From the NCBI GenBank assembly GCA_907164885.2, contig OU015499.1, positions 153,554,408-153,618,407 of the forward strand: a stretch of 64,000 bases of DNA. The letters are read 5' to 3'. A program made the position numbers and the translations under genes. The DNA is from Dolomedes plantarius. Taxonomy: Eukaryota; Arthropoda; Arachnida; Araneae; Dolomedidae. Below the pieces are notes generated by a model, which was not told the DNA's origin, made no database searches, and worked only from the letters and a program-made list of their open reading frames with translations. Below are positions 22,985 through 35,030 of this stretch, one piece after another (the stretch's first letter is position 1; each line of letters begins with the position of its first letter).

Positions 22985-25506
22985 AATTTTCTTGCCTCTA
23001 GGCCAGCGAAGGGTTATTCTCCTCATAGAGCTGTGATACGGCAGCATGCTACAACACCTGTACGTCCTGTTTTTGACGCTTCCGCGAGGGAAAAGCATTC
23101 TATTTCGTTAAATTGTCTCGCAAAGGGCCCTAATTTAATTGAATTAATACCTGCAATATTACATAGATTTCGAAAGGGAAAGTTAGGACTAAGTGCTGAC
23201 ATAAAAAAGGCTTTTTGTCAAATTAGTTTTACCGAAAATGATCAAAAATTTGTAAAATTTCTGTGGCATGAAGACGGTGACTGTAGCAAATTACAAGTGT
23301 ATAAACATTGCCACGTAGTTTTTGGGATAAATGCTTCTCCCTTTTTATTAGCAGCTACTTTAACTCATTTATTAGATAGAATTGAAGAACCATTTAAAAG
23401 GATAGCTGACAAACTGAAAAACGTCCTTTTATGTGGATAATTGCGTTACAAGCGTAGACAATACAGAAGAGTTGCGAGAATTCATAAAGACATCAAGGAA
23501 GATCTTAACGTTGGCACAGTTTGACTTACGAGGTTGGCAGTTCACACAAACTGATGAAAATGTATCAGATGAAGATTTCCTCGACGATGTGGCTATAGAG
23601 TCCGAAGAAAATTATGATGTAGCAGTCTTGGGGTTGATTTAGAATAAGAAGGATGACACGATCAGATTGATGCCTTCACCCAACGACAAAGAAGAATACA
23701 AAACCATTACGAAGAGATCCGTACTTTCTATAATTAATAAAGTGTTTGATCCTATTGGTTTTACAGCTCCAGCGACTTTAATGCCAAAATTGATGCTGCA
23801 AAAATGTTGGAAGGATAAATTTAATTGGGACAGTGCTTTACCAGAAGAAATGGCAACACCTTTTAAAAAATGGGAAGAACAACTGGATTTATTAAGAAAC
23901 GTAAAAATTCCTCGTAAACTTTCAGAAATTGATCTAAGCAACAGTGAAAAACAGCTGCATGTGTTCTGCGACAGTAACAAAGTTGCTTATGCCACATGCA
24001 TTTTCTTAAGAATACAAAATGCGGAACATATATCTTGCCAACTCGTACAAGCAAAGATGAGAGTGGCTCCATTGAAAGAAGTTACCATTCCCCGTTTGGA
24101 GTTACTTGCCTGTTTGATTGGATCAAGACTAGCAGGAACTATTATCAAAGAACTGAATATTCATAATTTGAAAATTTTTACTGGACAGATGCCAAAAACG
24201 CTCTGTACTGGATAAAGAATGATGGTGGCTGGGCTACTTTTGTACAAAATAGGGTGATAGAAATCGGGAATTTAACCGATGTTGATGATTGGAATCATGT
24301 GCCTGGTCATCTTAATCCAGCCGACTTACCTTCAAGAGGTTGTTCCCCTGATGCCTTGAAAAAATCCCAGTGGTGGAACGGACCTGACAGGTTGAAAAAG
24401 AATCACGAATTTTGGCCTAAAAGTGACATCCTTCCAGAAGCCGAAAGTTATGGCTTTAGAAAAAAGAGAAACCGTTATAACAGCTCTCGATGTCTCCGCC
24501 CAAGAATTTGATATTTATGAAAATTATTCTTCATATAAAAAGAGGCTAAAAGTAACGGCTTGGCTTCTTAGATTTTGTGAAAATACTAAGCAATCGAAAG
24601 AAAGTCGCCTATTAAATGACTTAACGGTGGAAGAACTCAATAAAGCAGAACATGTGGTGTTAAAATATGTCCAAAGGAAATGCCTTCTTGGGGAATCTGA
24701 GAAAATGTTTAACTTTTCAACTTTTGTTGATGAGAAGGGGTTAATTAGAGTCCGTACCAGAATTTCGATGAGAAAAGATTCAGAAAATTTCAGATATCCA
24801 ATAATTCTACCCGCAAGCCATAACATAACATCTAGAATAATCGAAGAAAGGCACCAAGAAATGTATCATGCAGGAGTACAAATTCTTATGTCAAGTTTGA
24901 GGGAACAATTTTGGATAATTAGATGTAGGAAGACAATTAGAAAGATTCTGCAAAGATGCATTCAATGCCAAAAACATCTGAAGTACTGAGTGCTCCGCTT
25001 CCAGAAAATAGAGTACGAGATGCCGGTATAATTGAAATTGTTGGAGTAGACCTCTGCGGACCTTTATTTCTGACAGATGGGCAGAAATGCTGGATTGTAT
25101 TATACACTTGCGCCATTTGCAGAGGGATACATTTGGAATTAACAACTTCTCTATCAGCTGAAAACTTCCTCCTAACGTTAAGACGCTTCATTGCGAGAGG
25201 AGGTCGACCACATGTCATATACAGTCATAATGGAGCCAATCTAGTTGCTGCTAACAAAGAACTAAATTCTATAGATTGGAAACAAATACAAGATTATGCA
25301 GCTGTGAGAAGAATTCACGGGAAGTTCAACCCTCCCTCGGCACCGTGGTGGGGGGGGGGGCTTCTGGGAACGTTTAATACGAATGATAAAAGCAATTTTG
25401 AAGCGAGTTCTTGGAAAAGCTCGCCTTGACTACGAAGAGCTACACATCATAATTTGTGACACAGGAAGTATAGTGAATGCGAGACCACTGACATATGTAT
25501 CGGAAA
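22985..25506 (+). pseudogene. BEL/Pao pol fragment 1 (RT, RNase H, integrase)
   Basis: The reverse transcriptase palm is recognisable from PVRPVFDASA to LSADIKKAFCQI. The catalytic YVDD box reads YVDN, so one of the metal-binding aspartates is lost. The RNase H-like region starts near 23950 (HVFCDS), followed by PRLELLACLIGSRLA. The integrase zinc-binding region has H..H upstream and CIQCQK near 24957-24975. The core starts near 25036 (VGVDLCGPL). There is a stop at 23640-23642 and frameshifts near 23430, 24180, 24430 and 24970, plus one in the G11 run at 25350-25360 within the conserved PWWGG motif. The upstream limit is an abrupt junction near 22985. Confidence 0.85.
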
Positions 25507-25579
25507 CAGGGACGGATTTCCCATAAGGCCAACCTAGGCCATGGCCTAGGGCGCAGCCGTTAAGAGGGCGTAAATTTAG

Positions 25580-27990
25580 AAGAATTAACAACCAAATTAT
25601 AAAATTTTTATCGATATAAAACGAGAAAGTTACATTTTTTTCTTACAAGTTACATATTTATTTGTTGAAAGTTACATATTTATTTATATATTCTTAGTAT
25701 CGCTAAAAATGTTATTTGAAAATATACGCATTTTGAAATAACCTTTTCGTCAAGTGACTAATTATTTTTTCCTTCTTTTTCTTTCATTCTTTTCCCAAGC
25801 ATCCATTATGAGTTAACGAGAAACAGGTTAAGAATTCTTGCAATTTGAAGGGATTATGATTGCAGAAAGCAGTCGGACTTGAACCTCACTAAAGACAACT
25901 TCCGCTGTATCTTTCGATACTTTTGATAAAGAGCAAACAGCCCTCGCTTTTTCCTCCAAAAACAGATTTCAGACCAGGGGCAGTCCGATAAGAAGACTAA
26001 TAGTTTTTAAACTCCCAACCCATCGTCATCTGTCCAGTAATTGCCGTCCCGTTGTCAAAGGAGCGTGCTATAACGAACGGTGGCACCCTCCAGGTTTAGA
26101 AACTGTTTCAAAGTGAAAGAATCATTGTGTGAACACTGGACTAGGGTGTCTTTCTGTGCAAGGTGTTTCTTTCAAGAAAAATGGACTATTATATGGAAAC
26201 CGATAGAGCGTCTGCAACCTGAAAGGGTCGTCTTAGAAAAGAGACAGTTAATTTTGTCAAAGGGAACCGAAATATTTGTCGGTTCTTTTCTTCTAAATTT
26301 TTCCCTGGGAGGAGCCATAAGTCGGGCAAATCAGAGTTCCCAAAAGTGAACATCTAAGGGGACCGCGTACCAATCCCGGTTGAGAGGGAATTAAAAGGAA
26401 GGAGAGGACGGATGGAGCCTCAAGGGGTTAAAGGGCAGGGCCCGTGTTTGGTTTTGATACGAAAAGAGACTTGTTTTTCCGTTAGACTGTGATCTGCAAG
26501 CTCATTTTGGCTGAGTGCTTTGTCAACCTTTTGCAGTATACAAAACATAAATTGTTGTTGTGAGCTTACTATTTCAGTTAGTTTTTTCATCTGGACCTAT
26601 GAACATTTCTTGCTATTTTAAACAAACACCTTTTCTATCGTGTAATTTCCAGATCTAAAGTCTTCAATATTTACAGTTATAAGGTGAGTTTAGTTTTAAT
26701 TTATTTTAATATTAACTTGATTTGCTTTGAAAAACGTTTTTATTATTATTATTATTATTATCATTATTATTTTTGTTTGATTTTTTTAATGAGTGTACTT
26801 GATTTTAATTTGGTTAAGTAAAGCTAAACCTGGGCTGGGGTCTCTAAACTTTTCATTATGAAAAGGGATGAAATGTCATTTGTCATTTGACTGAAAAGTC
26901 TCGTGTTGGGTGTTGTGTTACAGAAGACTCTAATAGAAAAAAAAAATAATAATCTGGAATTAGATACGAGTGTTATTAAAAGTACATTATGTTTGTTTAA
27001 ATAGTTCAGTTTTTTGCCATTTAAAGCTAAGGGTTTTTTATACTTTTAGTCTAAATGTAAAAGTTAAAAATATTTTTTTAAAGAGAACTATTTAACTTTT
27101 TTTTTTATTTTGAACTTTTATTAGTGGTGTGCTAGTTGCTATTTTTAATATAAATTATTTTTATTCCATATAGTTATTTTTATGTCAATTAATACAGATA
27201 TGAGAACTTTGCTTTTATATTGTTTTTAGCTCGTTAGTTCAATTGTTTTGCACCAACATTTTTATGTGTTCTTGTTCATGCTTTTTCTTGTTCAAACTTT
27301 CCTTTCAATTAATAACTAGTGAGTAACTTAAAATGAATGTAACACTTTTTTTAAGTTTGCTTGGAAATTGCTCTATACCTTCTAAAATTTATATTTTAGA
27401 TGAAAACAAAATCTGTCAATATGTAAAAATATGTTCTAAAAATAATATTCGATGTTTAAGTTAGAATTTTCTGATTGCGTTTTTAAATGGAAAAATTTAA
27501 GCTTTGAAACAATGTGGAAGAAAATCTGGGGCTACCTTTGTCTAAACTCAAATATTATTTAAAACAAGGACTTAACGTTTTGTAGCAAGTTTACCTCCCA
27601 AAACCTAGGGTAATATGTGTTAAAAAATCTTTAGTTTTCATTAAAAAAATTTTATATATAAATTTTTTGTTATCATATTTTAAGGTCTTTTAAAACAAAG
27701 TATGGTTTTTTAATTAAAATTAAAGCTCTGCAAATGAATTTCCAAAATGAAGCGATCTCTGTTAGAGTAAAGTAACCTTTTCTTATACTTATCTGGAGTT
27801 GTATTTTGAGATAAATTCTTAAAATATTGATATTTTATATAATAACTGTAAAAGCAAAATCAATTAAAGATAAACAATTTTATCATTTTATTTTTTAAAA
27901 GCTAAACTACCGAATAAACGTGAAACGATCAATTTTAGCTGAAAAGCAAAACTGCATTTTATCTCCCTTATAAAATGAACTTTTATATTA
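25580..27990. other. Left interior of hAT element
   Basis: No recognisable protein. 25860-26500 is richer in GC than its surroundings, and 26500-27990 is AT-rich. The N-terminal part of the hAT transposase would be expected between here and 35031, but I do not find it. Confidence 0.4.
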
Positions 27991-30284
27991 CAGTTGGCTC
28001 TCTGTTTAACGACGCTCTACTTAACGACGATCTCTGTTTAAGGACGATATTTCCCAGTTCCGGCCCCCTAGGACGTAAAAAAATTCTATTTAAAGACGAC
28101 GTTGTTTCTGTTTAACGACGAATTTTTTTTTTGCATGATAAACTTTTTCTTCAACATTTTATGTGCAGGAGGGGAACTTTCTGTGGGGGAATACAAGTTT
28201 GGTTTCAATAACAGACCTGGAATTTCCTTGATGTTTGCAATGTTGCAATCATAGACTTGTTGCATTTGGAAAAACGGGGGGGGGGATTACTCTTTCTCGG
28301 AAGATCGAATATTCTTCCATGGAGCTCTTAGAGCGGGAGCTGAATCACTCTATTATCCCTACCATCTGTTGTCATGTGACTTACGAACTGTCCAATAGCA
28401 GCCCTCTGTCACTCCTTCCGGGAAGCAGATGTTAATGTTTAGAGAATTCATGGTTGTGTATAGGAGCTCATTCCAGTATGAATACGAGGTGAGCAGAGCA
28501 AAATGGCATCAAAGCGAAAGTATCTAACACTACAAGAAAAGATGAAAATTATTGAAGACTGGGAAGAAAGTGTTGGAATAACAAAAGTCCAGTTCGCAAG
28601 ACAATTTCAGCTACCCGAGTCTACTCTCAAAGGTATTTTAGCAAGCATAGAGAAAATTCTTGAAGCAGCACAAAAAGTTGGTTTGGGATCCATATCCAAA
28701 CGGCAGAAAATTCAATGTGGCCGATCAGAAGAGTTGGATAAGGCAGTCCTGCAATGGTTTCATGAAGCAAGAGCATCCAACATTCCCATTTCTGGAGTGA
28801 TATTTAAAGAAAATGCTATAGTTCTGGCAGAAAAGTTTGGAATGCAAAATTTTCAGGCTACGGGTGGTTGGCTAGCAAAGTTCAAAGAAAGATATGAGCT
28901 TGCATTTAAAAGCATATTTTGCGAAAGTGACTCCGTGGATGAAAAAATAGAATGGAAAATAGTGCTGAAGGGGATATTAGATGGATATGAGAAGAACATA
29001 TTCAATGCAGATGAGACGGACCTATTCTACAATATGGTGCCTAATAAAATTTTTAACGTATATGGGCGAAAAGTGCTTTGATGGAAAACACAGTAAGGAA
29101 CGATTGACTGTTTTACTGTGGACTAATTCGGATGGATCTGAGAAATTTCCACCACTATTTATAGGCAAATCAAAGCAACCAAAGTGTTTTAAGAATATCA
29201 CCAGGAAACCTTGTGAGTACTGGAATATTTATAAAGCGTGGATGACATCACAATTTTTTATTGACTGGATTAGAAAATTTCATGCAAAAATGCATCAAGA
29301 AAAGAGAAGAATTTTACTTTTAATCGACCGTTGCACTGCACATACTCCAAATATCCCTGGACTTACAAATTTGACTATTCATTTCTTACCAGCTAATTGC
29401 ACTAGCAAGTTGCAGTCATTAGACCTGGGTATCATTCGCAGTGTGAAAGCATACTACTGAAAGTCTTTAATTAGGAAATTAATAAACAATTCGGCCGTCA
29501 GTATGAAAATTAGAAAAATTACGATCTTGGAAGCAATGTCCATGACAACATCAGCATGGAAAGAAGTTTCTTCATCCACAATAAAAAAGTGCTTTCGCGT
29601 TGCTGGAATTCACAAAGATATTTTAGTGGAGCTGTAAAGTACGTATGTAGAAATCAACGAAGATGATATTACCCCTGAAGAATGGAGAAGTCTTGTTGAA
29701 GATGAGGATGTTTCAATTCAAGATTTCTACAGTTATGATGAATCTGTTTTAACAACAGATTACAGAAATGTAGAACAAATTTATGAAGATATAGTAAATG
29801 AAAACACAGTGTCAGACGAAGAAGGTGAAGTTGAAGACACGGAAACGAGACACTGCCACTATCTTACACAGATGCAACTTCTGCTCTAGACGTTCTCCAA
29901 CTCTATATTACATCGAATATGTCGAATATGTAAGATGACACATTTAACATTTTAGAAAATCTGGAAAAGAGAATAACGAAAACAAGGCGAAAAATGAAGT
30001 AATCAACACTTTTTGACTTTTTTAAAACCTAATTTATTGTATTGTTTGTACTCTTTTTTCAATGTAATTTAAAATAACTTTTTGGGAATCTAATAATAAT
30101 GATGATAAAAATAACATTTTTAAACACGCCAATATATTAAGAAATATATTGACAGTCCTACAGTTCCTAAGCCCGTAAAGTGTGAAGGGAAATATTATTT
30201 TTCAGAAATTCTGTTTAACGAAGATCTCTACTTAAGGACGATTTATCCCGGTCCCTTGAAAGTCGTTAAACAAAGAGCCAACTG
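27991..30284 (+). mobile_element. Full-length Tigger/pogo transposon, 2294 bp, TA TSD
   Basis: Ends CAGTTGGCTCTCTGTTTAAC and, complemented, CAGTTGGCTCTTTGTTTAAC (22 of 24 terminal bases), flanked by TA at 27989-27990 and 30285-30286. Subterminal motifs ACGACGATCTCTGTTTAAGG and GAAGATCTCTACTTAAGGAC are also inverted copies. It carries a transposase frame at 28503-29889. It is nested in the hAT, which is nested in the BEL/Pao element. Confidence 0.95.
28503..29889 (+). pseudogene. Tigger/pogo transposase, broken
   Basis: Begins MASKRKYLTLQEKMKIIEDW. Residues about 8-55 form the Psq-like HTH, 75-140 the CENP-B-type second HTH, and the DDE domain starts at D170 in NADET. A frameshift near 29055-29065 moves to the next frame (GEKCFDGKHSKERLTVLLW). 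The second catalytic Asp is in LLLIDRCTAH, where the family usually has DNC, and the third in QSLDLGIIRS. A TGA at 29458-29460 replaces what is usually an Arg codon (CGA to TGA), a second stop TAA is at 29635-29637, and an acidic C-terminal tail runs to TAG at 29887-29889. It would have cut and pasted DNA at TA sites. Inactive as it stands, but few lesions. Confidence 0.92.
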
Positions 30285-30329
30285 TAATAACTAGGGGCTT
30301 CACCCCTAGGCACGCTACGCTCGCTCCTC

Positions 30330-30700
30330 TGTTAAGCCATGTCCACACTTTTGCGCTTTCGGGTTCGATTTCGCTTTCGACATGTCGCACGGAGAGAGAA
30401 ATGTGAAGCATGCTCAGAGCGATGCTTTACCACCTGCAAATTCCAGGACAGCGCATGCGCCGCGATAGAGCATGCGATATCGCAATTGTATCCAACCCGA
30501 GTGAATTTTCATGCTGAATTCCATGCGTTTTTCTATTTTCCAAGGCAGTTTTCAAGCCAGTGTTCAGAATGTCGCAGTCTTTGGAAGAAATTTTAAATTT
30601 TATTGATGATTACAGAAATTTACCGGCATTTTGGGATGTCAACCACTCCGCATACACAAATAAAATTATTAATACATCCTATATATAATAGCCGTTGTCT
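30330..30700 (+). pseudogene. MADF-domain fragment with possible Harbinger-type end
   Basis: An ATG at 30569 opens 39 codons ending TAA at 30686-30688. EEILNFIDDYRNLPAFWDVN matches the first helix of MADF domains, where acidic-aromatic-x-WDV is conserved. It is cut off after HSAYTNK. About 230 bp upstream, TTA followed by AGCCATGTCCACACTTTTGC looks like a Harbinger-type left end, and MADF/Myb-like accessory proteins are encoded by PIF/Harbinger elements. Possibly a 5' fragment of such an element. Confidence 0.5.
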
Positions 30701-31875
30701 CTGTATGACACTTCCGGGCTGTACTCATCTTTCAATTGAAGCCCTCAGTAAACAAACCGCCGGATAGGCTTAATTTCAATTTCAGATTTGGATCAGAATT
30801 TTTTCTTACCTAAAAACAAATATCTTCTCCATCAAATCACGTTTGTTCAGCCTATTTTTCTATAAAACATTCAGAACTAAAAAAAATTGGATGCTTTTAG
30901 CTGTATATTTAACAGTTTTTAAAAATCTGTTTACTTTTGCGATAAATTCTGAAAGTAAACAACAAACTTGAATGTGAATGAATCGCGTAGTGAACTGTAA
31001 AAATTTTTTTTAACTTTCATATAAATTTTTCATTATGACGTCATTTTTAGTATTATGACGTCAAAATGACAGGTTGGATGGCAGTCTACTACTCCAATCG
31101 CATGAAAAACTAAATAAATAAAAAAATAATGAAAGGGATTGCTTTTATAAGGTGTGGATTAAATGCAATATTTTAGATAATTCAGGATATTTTTTGACTT
31201 TCATATACTTTTTCCATTATGACGTCAAAATGGCGGGTTACCTACTAGTTTAAAATAATTATTTAATAATAATTAATGTGTATTGTTTTAAAACAAAAAC
31301 TAAATGTATTTTTAAACAAAGCAAATTGAAAAAAAAATTGAAAACTTGTACTATATCATGGAAATTTTCTTTTTGAAATACAGGGAGAAGATTTCAAAAA
31401 TATGCATCAGCTAATTTGTTATTATAAAAATACCGAATAAAAAAATCTCCATAGCTTATCATAGGAATTAAAGACCCACTTTGAAAAAAATAGATGTTTT
31501 AGTGTTATAAAAGCAGGTTACAACCTGAATTCGCGTTTTGCGTGACGTAATTTTTCCCATGTCATGCATTGCTTGTATCCAAATGCGTATGATCTTGCAT
31601 GTATGATTTTCATTTGAAGCTAAATATCATCGACACATTTTAAATGTAGGCATTTTTTAGTCCATCAGGGTTTTCTCGTCGTGTTCTTCATTTAACCCCA
31701 TGTTAAAGAAAAATGAACGATTTTCATTAATAACAAAATATACTTCTTAGCTTCTTACATATGTAGAATTTTTTTTAATTATATATGAAAATTCAAAAAT
31801 AATTCTTCATGGCCCGCTTTGCTCAGAAAAGAAGTAAATGTCTCGGTTTAATTCTTTACTTTATATTAAAGAGAT
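30700..31875. other. AT-rich filler within hAT
   Basis: Contains repeated TATGACGTCA motifs at about 31034, 31056 and 31220. No coding signature. Confidence 0.4.
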
Positions 31876-32046
<171 letters not shown>

Positions 32047-32099
32047 TTTTATTTATAGCATTTATTGTATTTTTATTGAAACAATAAGCAAAGTTTCTA

Positions 32100-32335
32100 T
32101 ACGGTCATCGTAGGACGACCCAAACAGGATCACGTCCTGCGCATGCGTCGCTCGCCGGAGCACTCCATAAGTGTTTATATATTTATATATGTATAAATAT
32201 ACACTCTCACTGCTGTTCGATGTGTCAGTAGATGTAAGCGATGGTTGTATGAATAATAAATGTAGTTTTAAACAAGCCTCTCGTGTCCATGGATTCTGCG
32301 TCCCACACTTTTAACGTGTCCTTCAAATACACACA
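32100..32335. repeat. Possible LTR fragment
   Basis: A GC-rich segment with TATATA, then AATAAATGTAG and GTCCCACAC has the promoter/poly(A) layout of an LTR, but no partner, target duplication or coding region is visible. Weak call. Confidence 0.25.
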
Positions 32336-32353
32336 CACAATATATATATGAAT

Positions 32354-32398
32354 GTATGTATACATGTAAGCCCGGCCGAGGCTTACATGTATACATAC
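32354..32398. repeat. Perfect 19-bp inverted repeat, 7-nt loop
   Basis: Arms GTATGTATACATGTAAGCC (32354-32372) and its exact complement (32380-32398) around CGGCCGA. Confidence 0.9.
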
Positions 32399-33044
32399 AC
32401 TTTATTTTTTACTTACTTTATTTTATTTTTTTTTTAACATTACGAAATATTTTTCGAAATTTTCGGAACAGTATTTAATATTTACCAGCGTACAGTGAAA
32501 ATTAAATAAAAAGATTTAAGGAAGAAACGTGTTACAAAGATACGAAAACTTTTATTTTTGCAAAGTCTGATAAGTGCACACAATACACAATGATTATCAT
32601 AAACACAATGAAATGCTTGTAATGTTTAACAGAGCTTGACAAGGGTTTTTTAGAGTCTAATATTTGCGAGCGATCATCAATTATACATCGTAGTATGAAG
32701 GTAGGATATTTTGATAAAGGTTCTTGTCTGCTCAACAGAAGACAAAGTTCCTTTTCCTGCAATTGCAAAATGCGAATCAGTTCAGCCCTTTCGCCGTTCC
32801 TTACACTTGCGAGGAAGAAACGTTGCCCGGAGAGTACCGCTTGGAGGCGGGCTGTTGAACACTCCCCTTTACAGCAAGACCATCCGCGCGGCCCAATGCC
32901 AGTGGGCTGGCTTGTTTCTCACTTTTTTTTCTTTATTTTAATGGAGGCACGATGTTTGGAGGATACATTTCCCAGCCTGATGTTGTTGGCTCAGAAATAA
33001 AAAAATCAATTTGTGGTGAAGAGGTTGACACGAGCCAAACGGTA

Positions 33045-33545
33045 GCGGCACTGGTGAGGAGGAAGATACAAGCCAGATGGTAGTGGCTCTGGTGAAGAGG
33101 AAGATACAAGCCAGATGGTAGCGGCTCTGGTGAACAGGATGATACGAGCTAGATGGTAGCGGCTCTGGTGAAGAGGATGATACGAGCCAGATGGTAGCGG
33201 CTCTGGGGAAGAGGATGATACGAGCCAGATGGTAGCGGCTCTGGGGAAGAGGATGATACGAGCTAGATGGTAGCGGCTCTGGTGAGGAGGATGATAGGAG
33301 CCAGATGGTAGCGGCTCTGGGGAAGAGGATGATACGAGCCAGATGGTAGCGGCTCTGGTGAGGAGGATGATAGGAGCCAGATGGTAGCGGCTCTGGGGAA
33401 GAGGATGATACGAGCCAGATGGTAGTGGCTCTGGTGAAGATGATAATACGAGCCAGATGGTAGCGGCTCTGGTGAAGAGGATGATACGAGCCAGATGGTA
33501 GCGGCTCTGGTGAAGAGGATGATACGAGCCAGGTGGTATCGGCTG
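33045..33545. repeat. Minisatellite, 38-bp unit, about 13 copies
   Basis: The unit AGCCAGATGGTAGCGGCTCT plus 18 more bases (GGTGAAGAGGATGATACG) repeats with few variants such as GGGGAAGAGG and AAGATACA. On the - strand the array is open in more than one frame (33006-33566 and 32938-33723), giving a repeating 38-residue cycle because 38 is not a multiple of three. I treat these frames as by-products of the array. Confidence 0.93.
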
Positions 33546-33849
33546 TAGTGAAGATGAGAAAGACATGAAGCAGATATTTAGGTGGTTTCGAGAAGAGGAA
33601 GAAGAAAGCAGACTTCAGTAACACTAATAAGCATGAGTAACCGATGATTTCTAGTTGCAGGCAACAAAGTGTTGGAAAAACTGAAGACAGTGTGCGATGA
33701 GTTGCAAAAATTTTAAATCCCAAATTGTACGGATATTTAAAGTTCTATAGAGAGACAGTGGATGATTACAGATAAAAAAAAGCTGTTTTAGAAATTTAGT
33801 TCATCGATGGAAAATCTTCATACAATTTTGTCCATGTAGGCTTGTTTGG

Positions 33850-34320
33850 TTAGTCTTTTGCTGAAGGCCGGAAACAACTGCACAAAAGTCGCCATATTCT
33901 TTTCTTTAAACTAAGTCGAGGTACATCAGTTGTAGTTTGGATGTCGCAGTCATTCAAAAACCTTTCCATGAGCGGGTTTGGAGGTTTAGGAGCCTTACGC
34001 AATACCAGGGCAGAATTAGGAGGCTTTCGGGGAGGTTTAGGAGGTCTAGCATCAACATATTCTTCCATAGAGCTTTCAGTGGCAGTTTCATAAATATCAA
34101 CGTCATCTTCTTCCTCAACTGCCAGGCAAACTTCTTTTGACATTTTCCCCTTTATTTTTTTCTTTTCAATAAAAGCGTAAAATTGGTAAATACAAAAGCC
34201 TGATAAAAAAATGCAGTAGACGTCCGACGTAGCGAAAAAGAACACGGCAGACACGATAAGAACGAACTTGTCCAATGATAGATACTTCAACAAAGAACAA
34301 TAAAAAGATCTCGATGTCAA
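33850..34320 (-). CDS. Unidentified 156-aa protein, Pro-rich with membrane-like N-terminus
   Basis: I do not recognise this protein. Residues about 17-50 are strongly hydrophobic and could form one or two membrane spans. An internal Met at residue 60 has a good AAAATG context and would give a 97-residue soluble form. Then follow an acidic stretch (VEEEDDVDIYETATE), a polyproline segment PPKPPRKPP typical of SH3-binding sites, a second PKPP, and a basic C-terminus with clustered Cys (LLCSCFRP). No transposase or Gag motif is present. It is intact although surrounded by decayed elements. No promoter or intron is evident. It could be a real small gene, an accessory ORF of a mobile element, or a chance frame. 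Confidence 0.4.
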   Translation of the reverse strand: MTSRSFYCSLLKYLSLDKFVLIVSAVFFFATSDVYCIFLSGFCIYQFYAFIEKKKIKGKMSKEVCLAVEEEDDVDIYETATESSMEEYVDARPPKPPRKPPNSALVLRKAPKPPNPLMERFLNDCDIQTTTDVPRLSLKKRIWRLLCSCFRPSAKD

Positions 34321-34714
34321 GAGATATAAGAAAATTTCAAAGAATTCTCAAATTAAAATAAAAGCAATTACGATAAGCTTTCAAGCACTTAAACCTTCAC
34401 ACATAAGTATTAGGTTTAAAATGGCGACTGTAAAAAACCTTTGTTGCGTAGCAGATCTGTTGTAAAAATCTTTATGATAATTAGCATTGTTGATGATTAA
34501 CAATACTAAGAGCAGTTTACACAACACTGAGAAAGAACGATATCCTCTGAACAATGCTTAATATTTTCTCTTTATTTATGGCTATAATTAAGATTGTTGT
34601 TTCGTATATTTTGACAGCGTGGTCATTCATAAATGATTACTGCCTTTAAAGATGCATAGAAAAATTGAAAAGTTTTATGTAACACGTAATAGTTTCCCCT
34701 TAAACGCTTTAGCA

Positions 34715-34960
34715 CAACACTGTCCTATTAGCTTGACCCGGGGGCATCTTTACCCGTCCGGGTCCGATTTCACTTTTCTCCACTGACAAACACAAATAGG
34801 GACTCTTTTTTCCCACCTCTCACATCCTGGTCGCGGAGACATGTCTTACTTTGTTCCCACATTTTTCTGCATCTATTGGTATCGGTCTCGACTCCAAACC
34901 CCCAGCTGTTTCGGAGGAGATAGCGTGACAAGCTTTTCACAGCCGCTGCCGCTGCAGCGG
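34715..34960. repeat. Repeat shared with the 13117-14167 Tigger relic
   Basis: AACACTGTCCTATTAGCTTG, then CCGGGTCCGATTTCACTTTT, matches 13437-13500 in the same orientation. CG-rich with CCGCTGCCGCTGCAGC. Confidence 0.7.
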
Positions 34961-35030
34961 GAGTTACTTTTTTTAGAATAGAGAGATAAGAGATAATTGT
35001 GATAAATTATTATAAAAACTTAGATTTTTA

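Noticed and set aside
26080..26349. 89-codon frame as hAT N-terminus
   Set aside because: No BED/TTF zinc-finger Cys pattern or other hAT signature is visible.
33045..33545. CRISPR array
   Set aside because: Repeats are head-to-tail without unique spacers, and the sequence is eukaryotic.
32938..33723. 261-codon - strand frame rich in Ser, Pro and His as a secreted repetitive protein
   Set aside because: The same 38-bp array is open in more than one frame and the substitutions follow the DNA unit, so I prefer a minisatellite.
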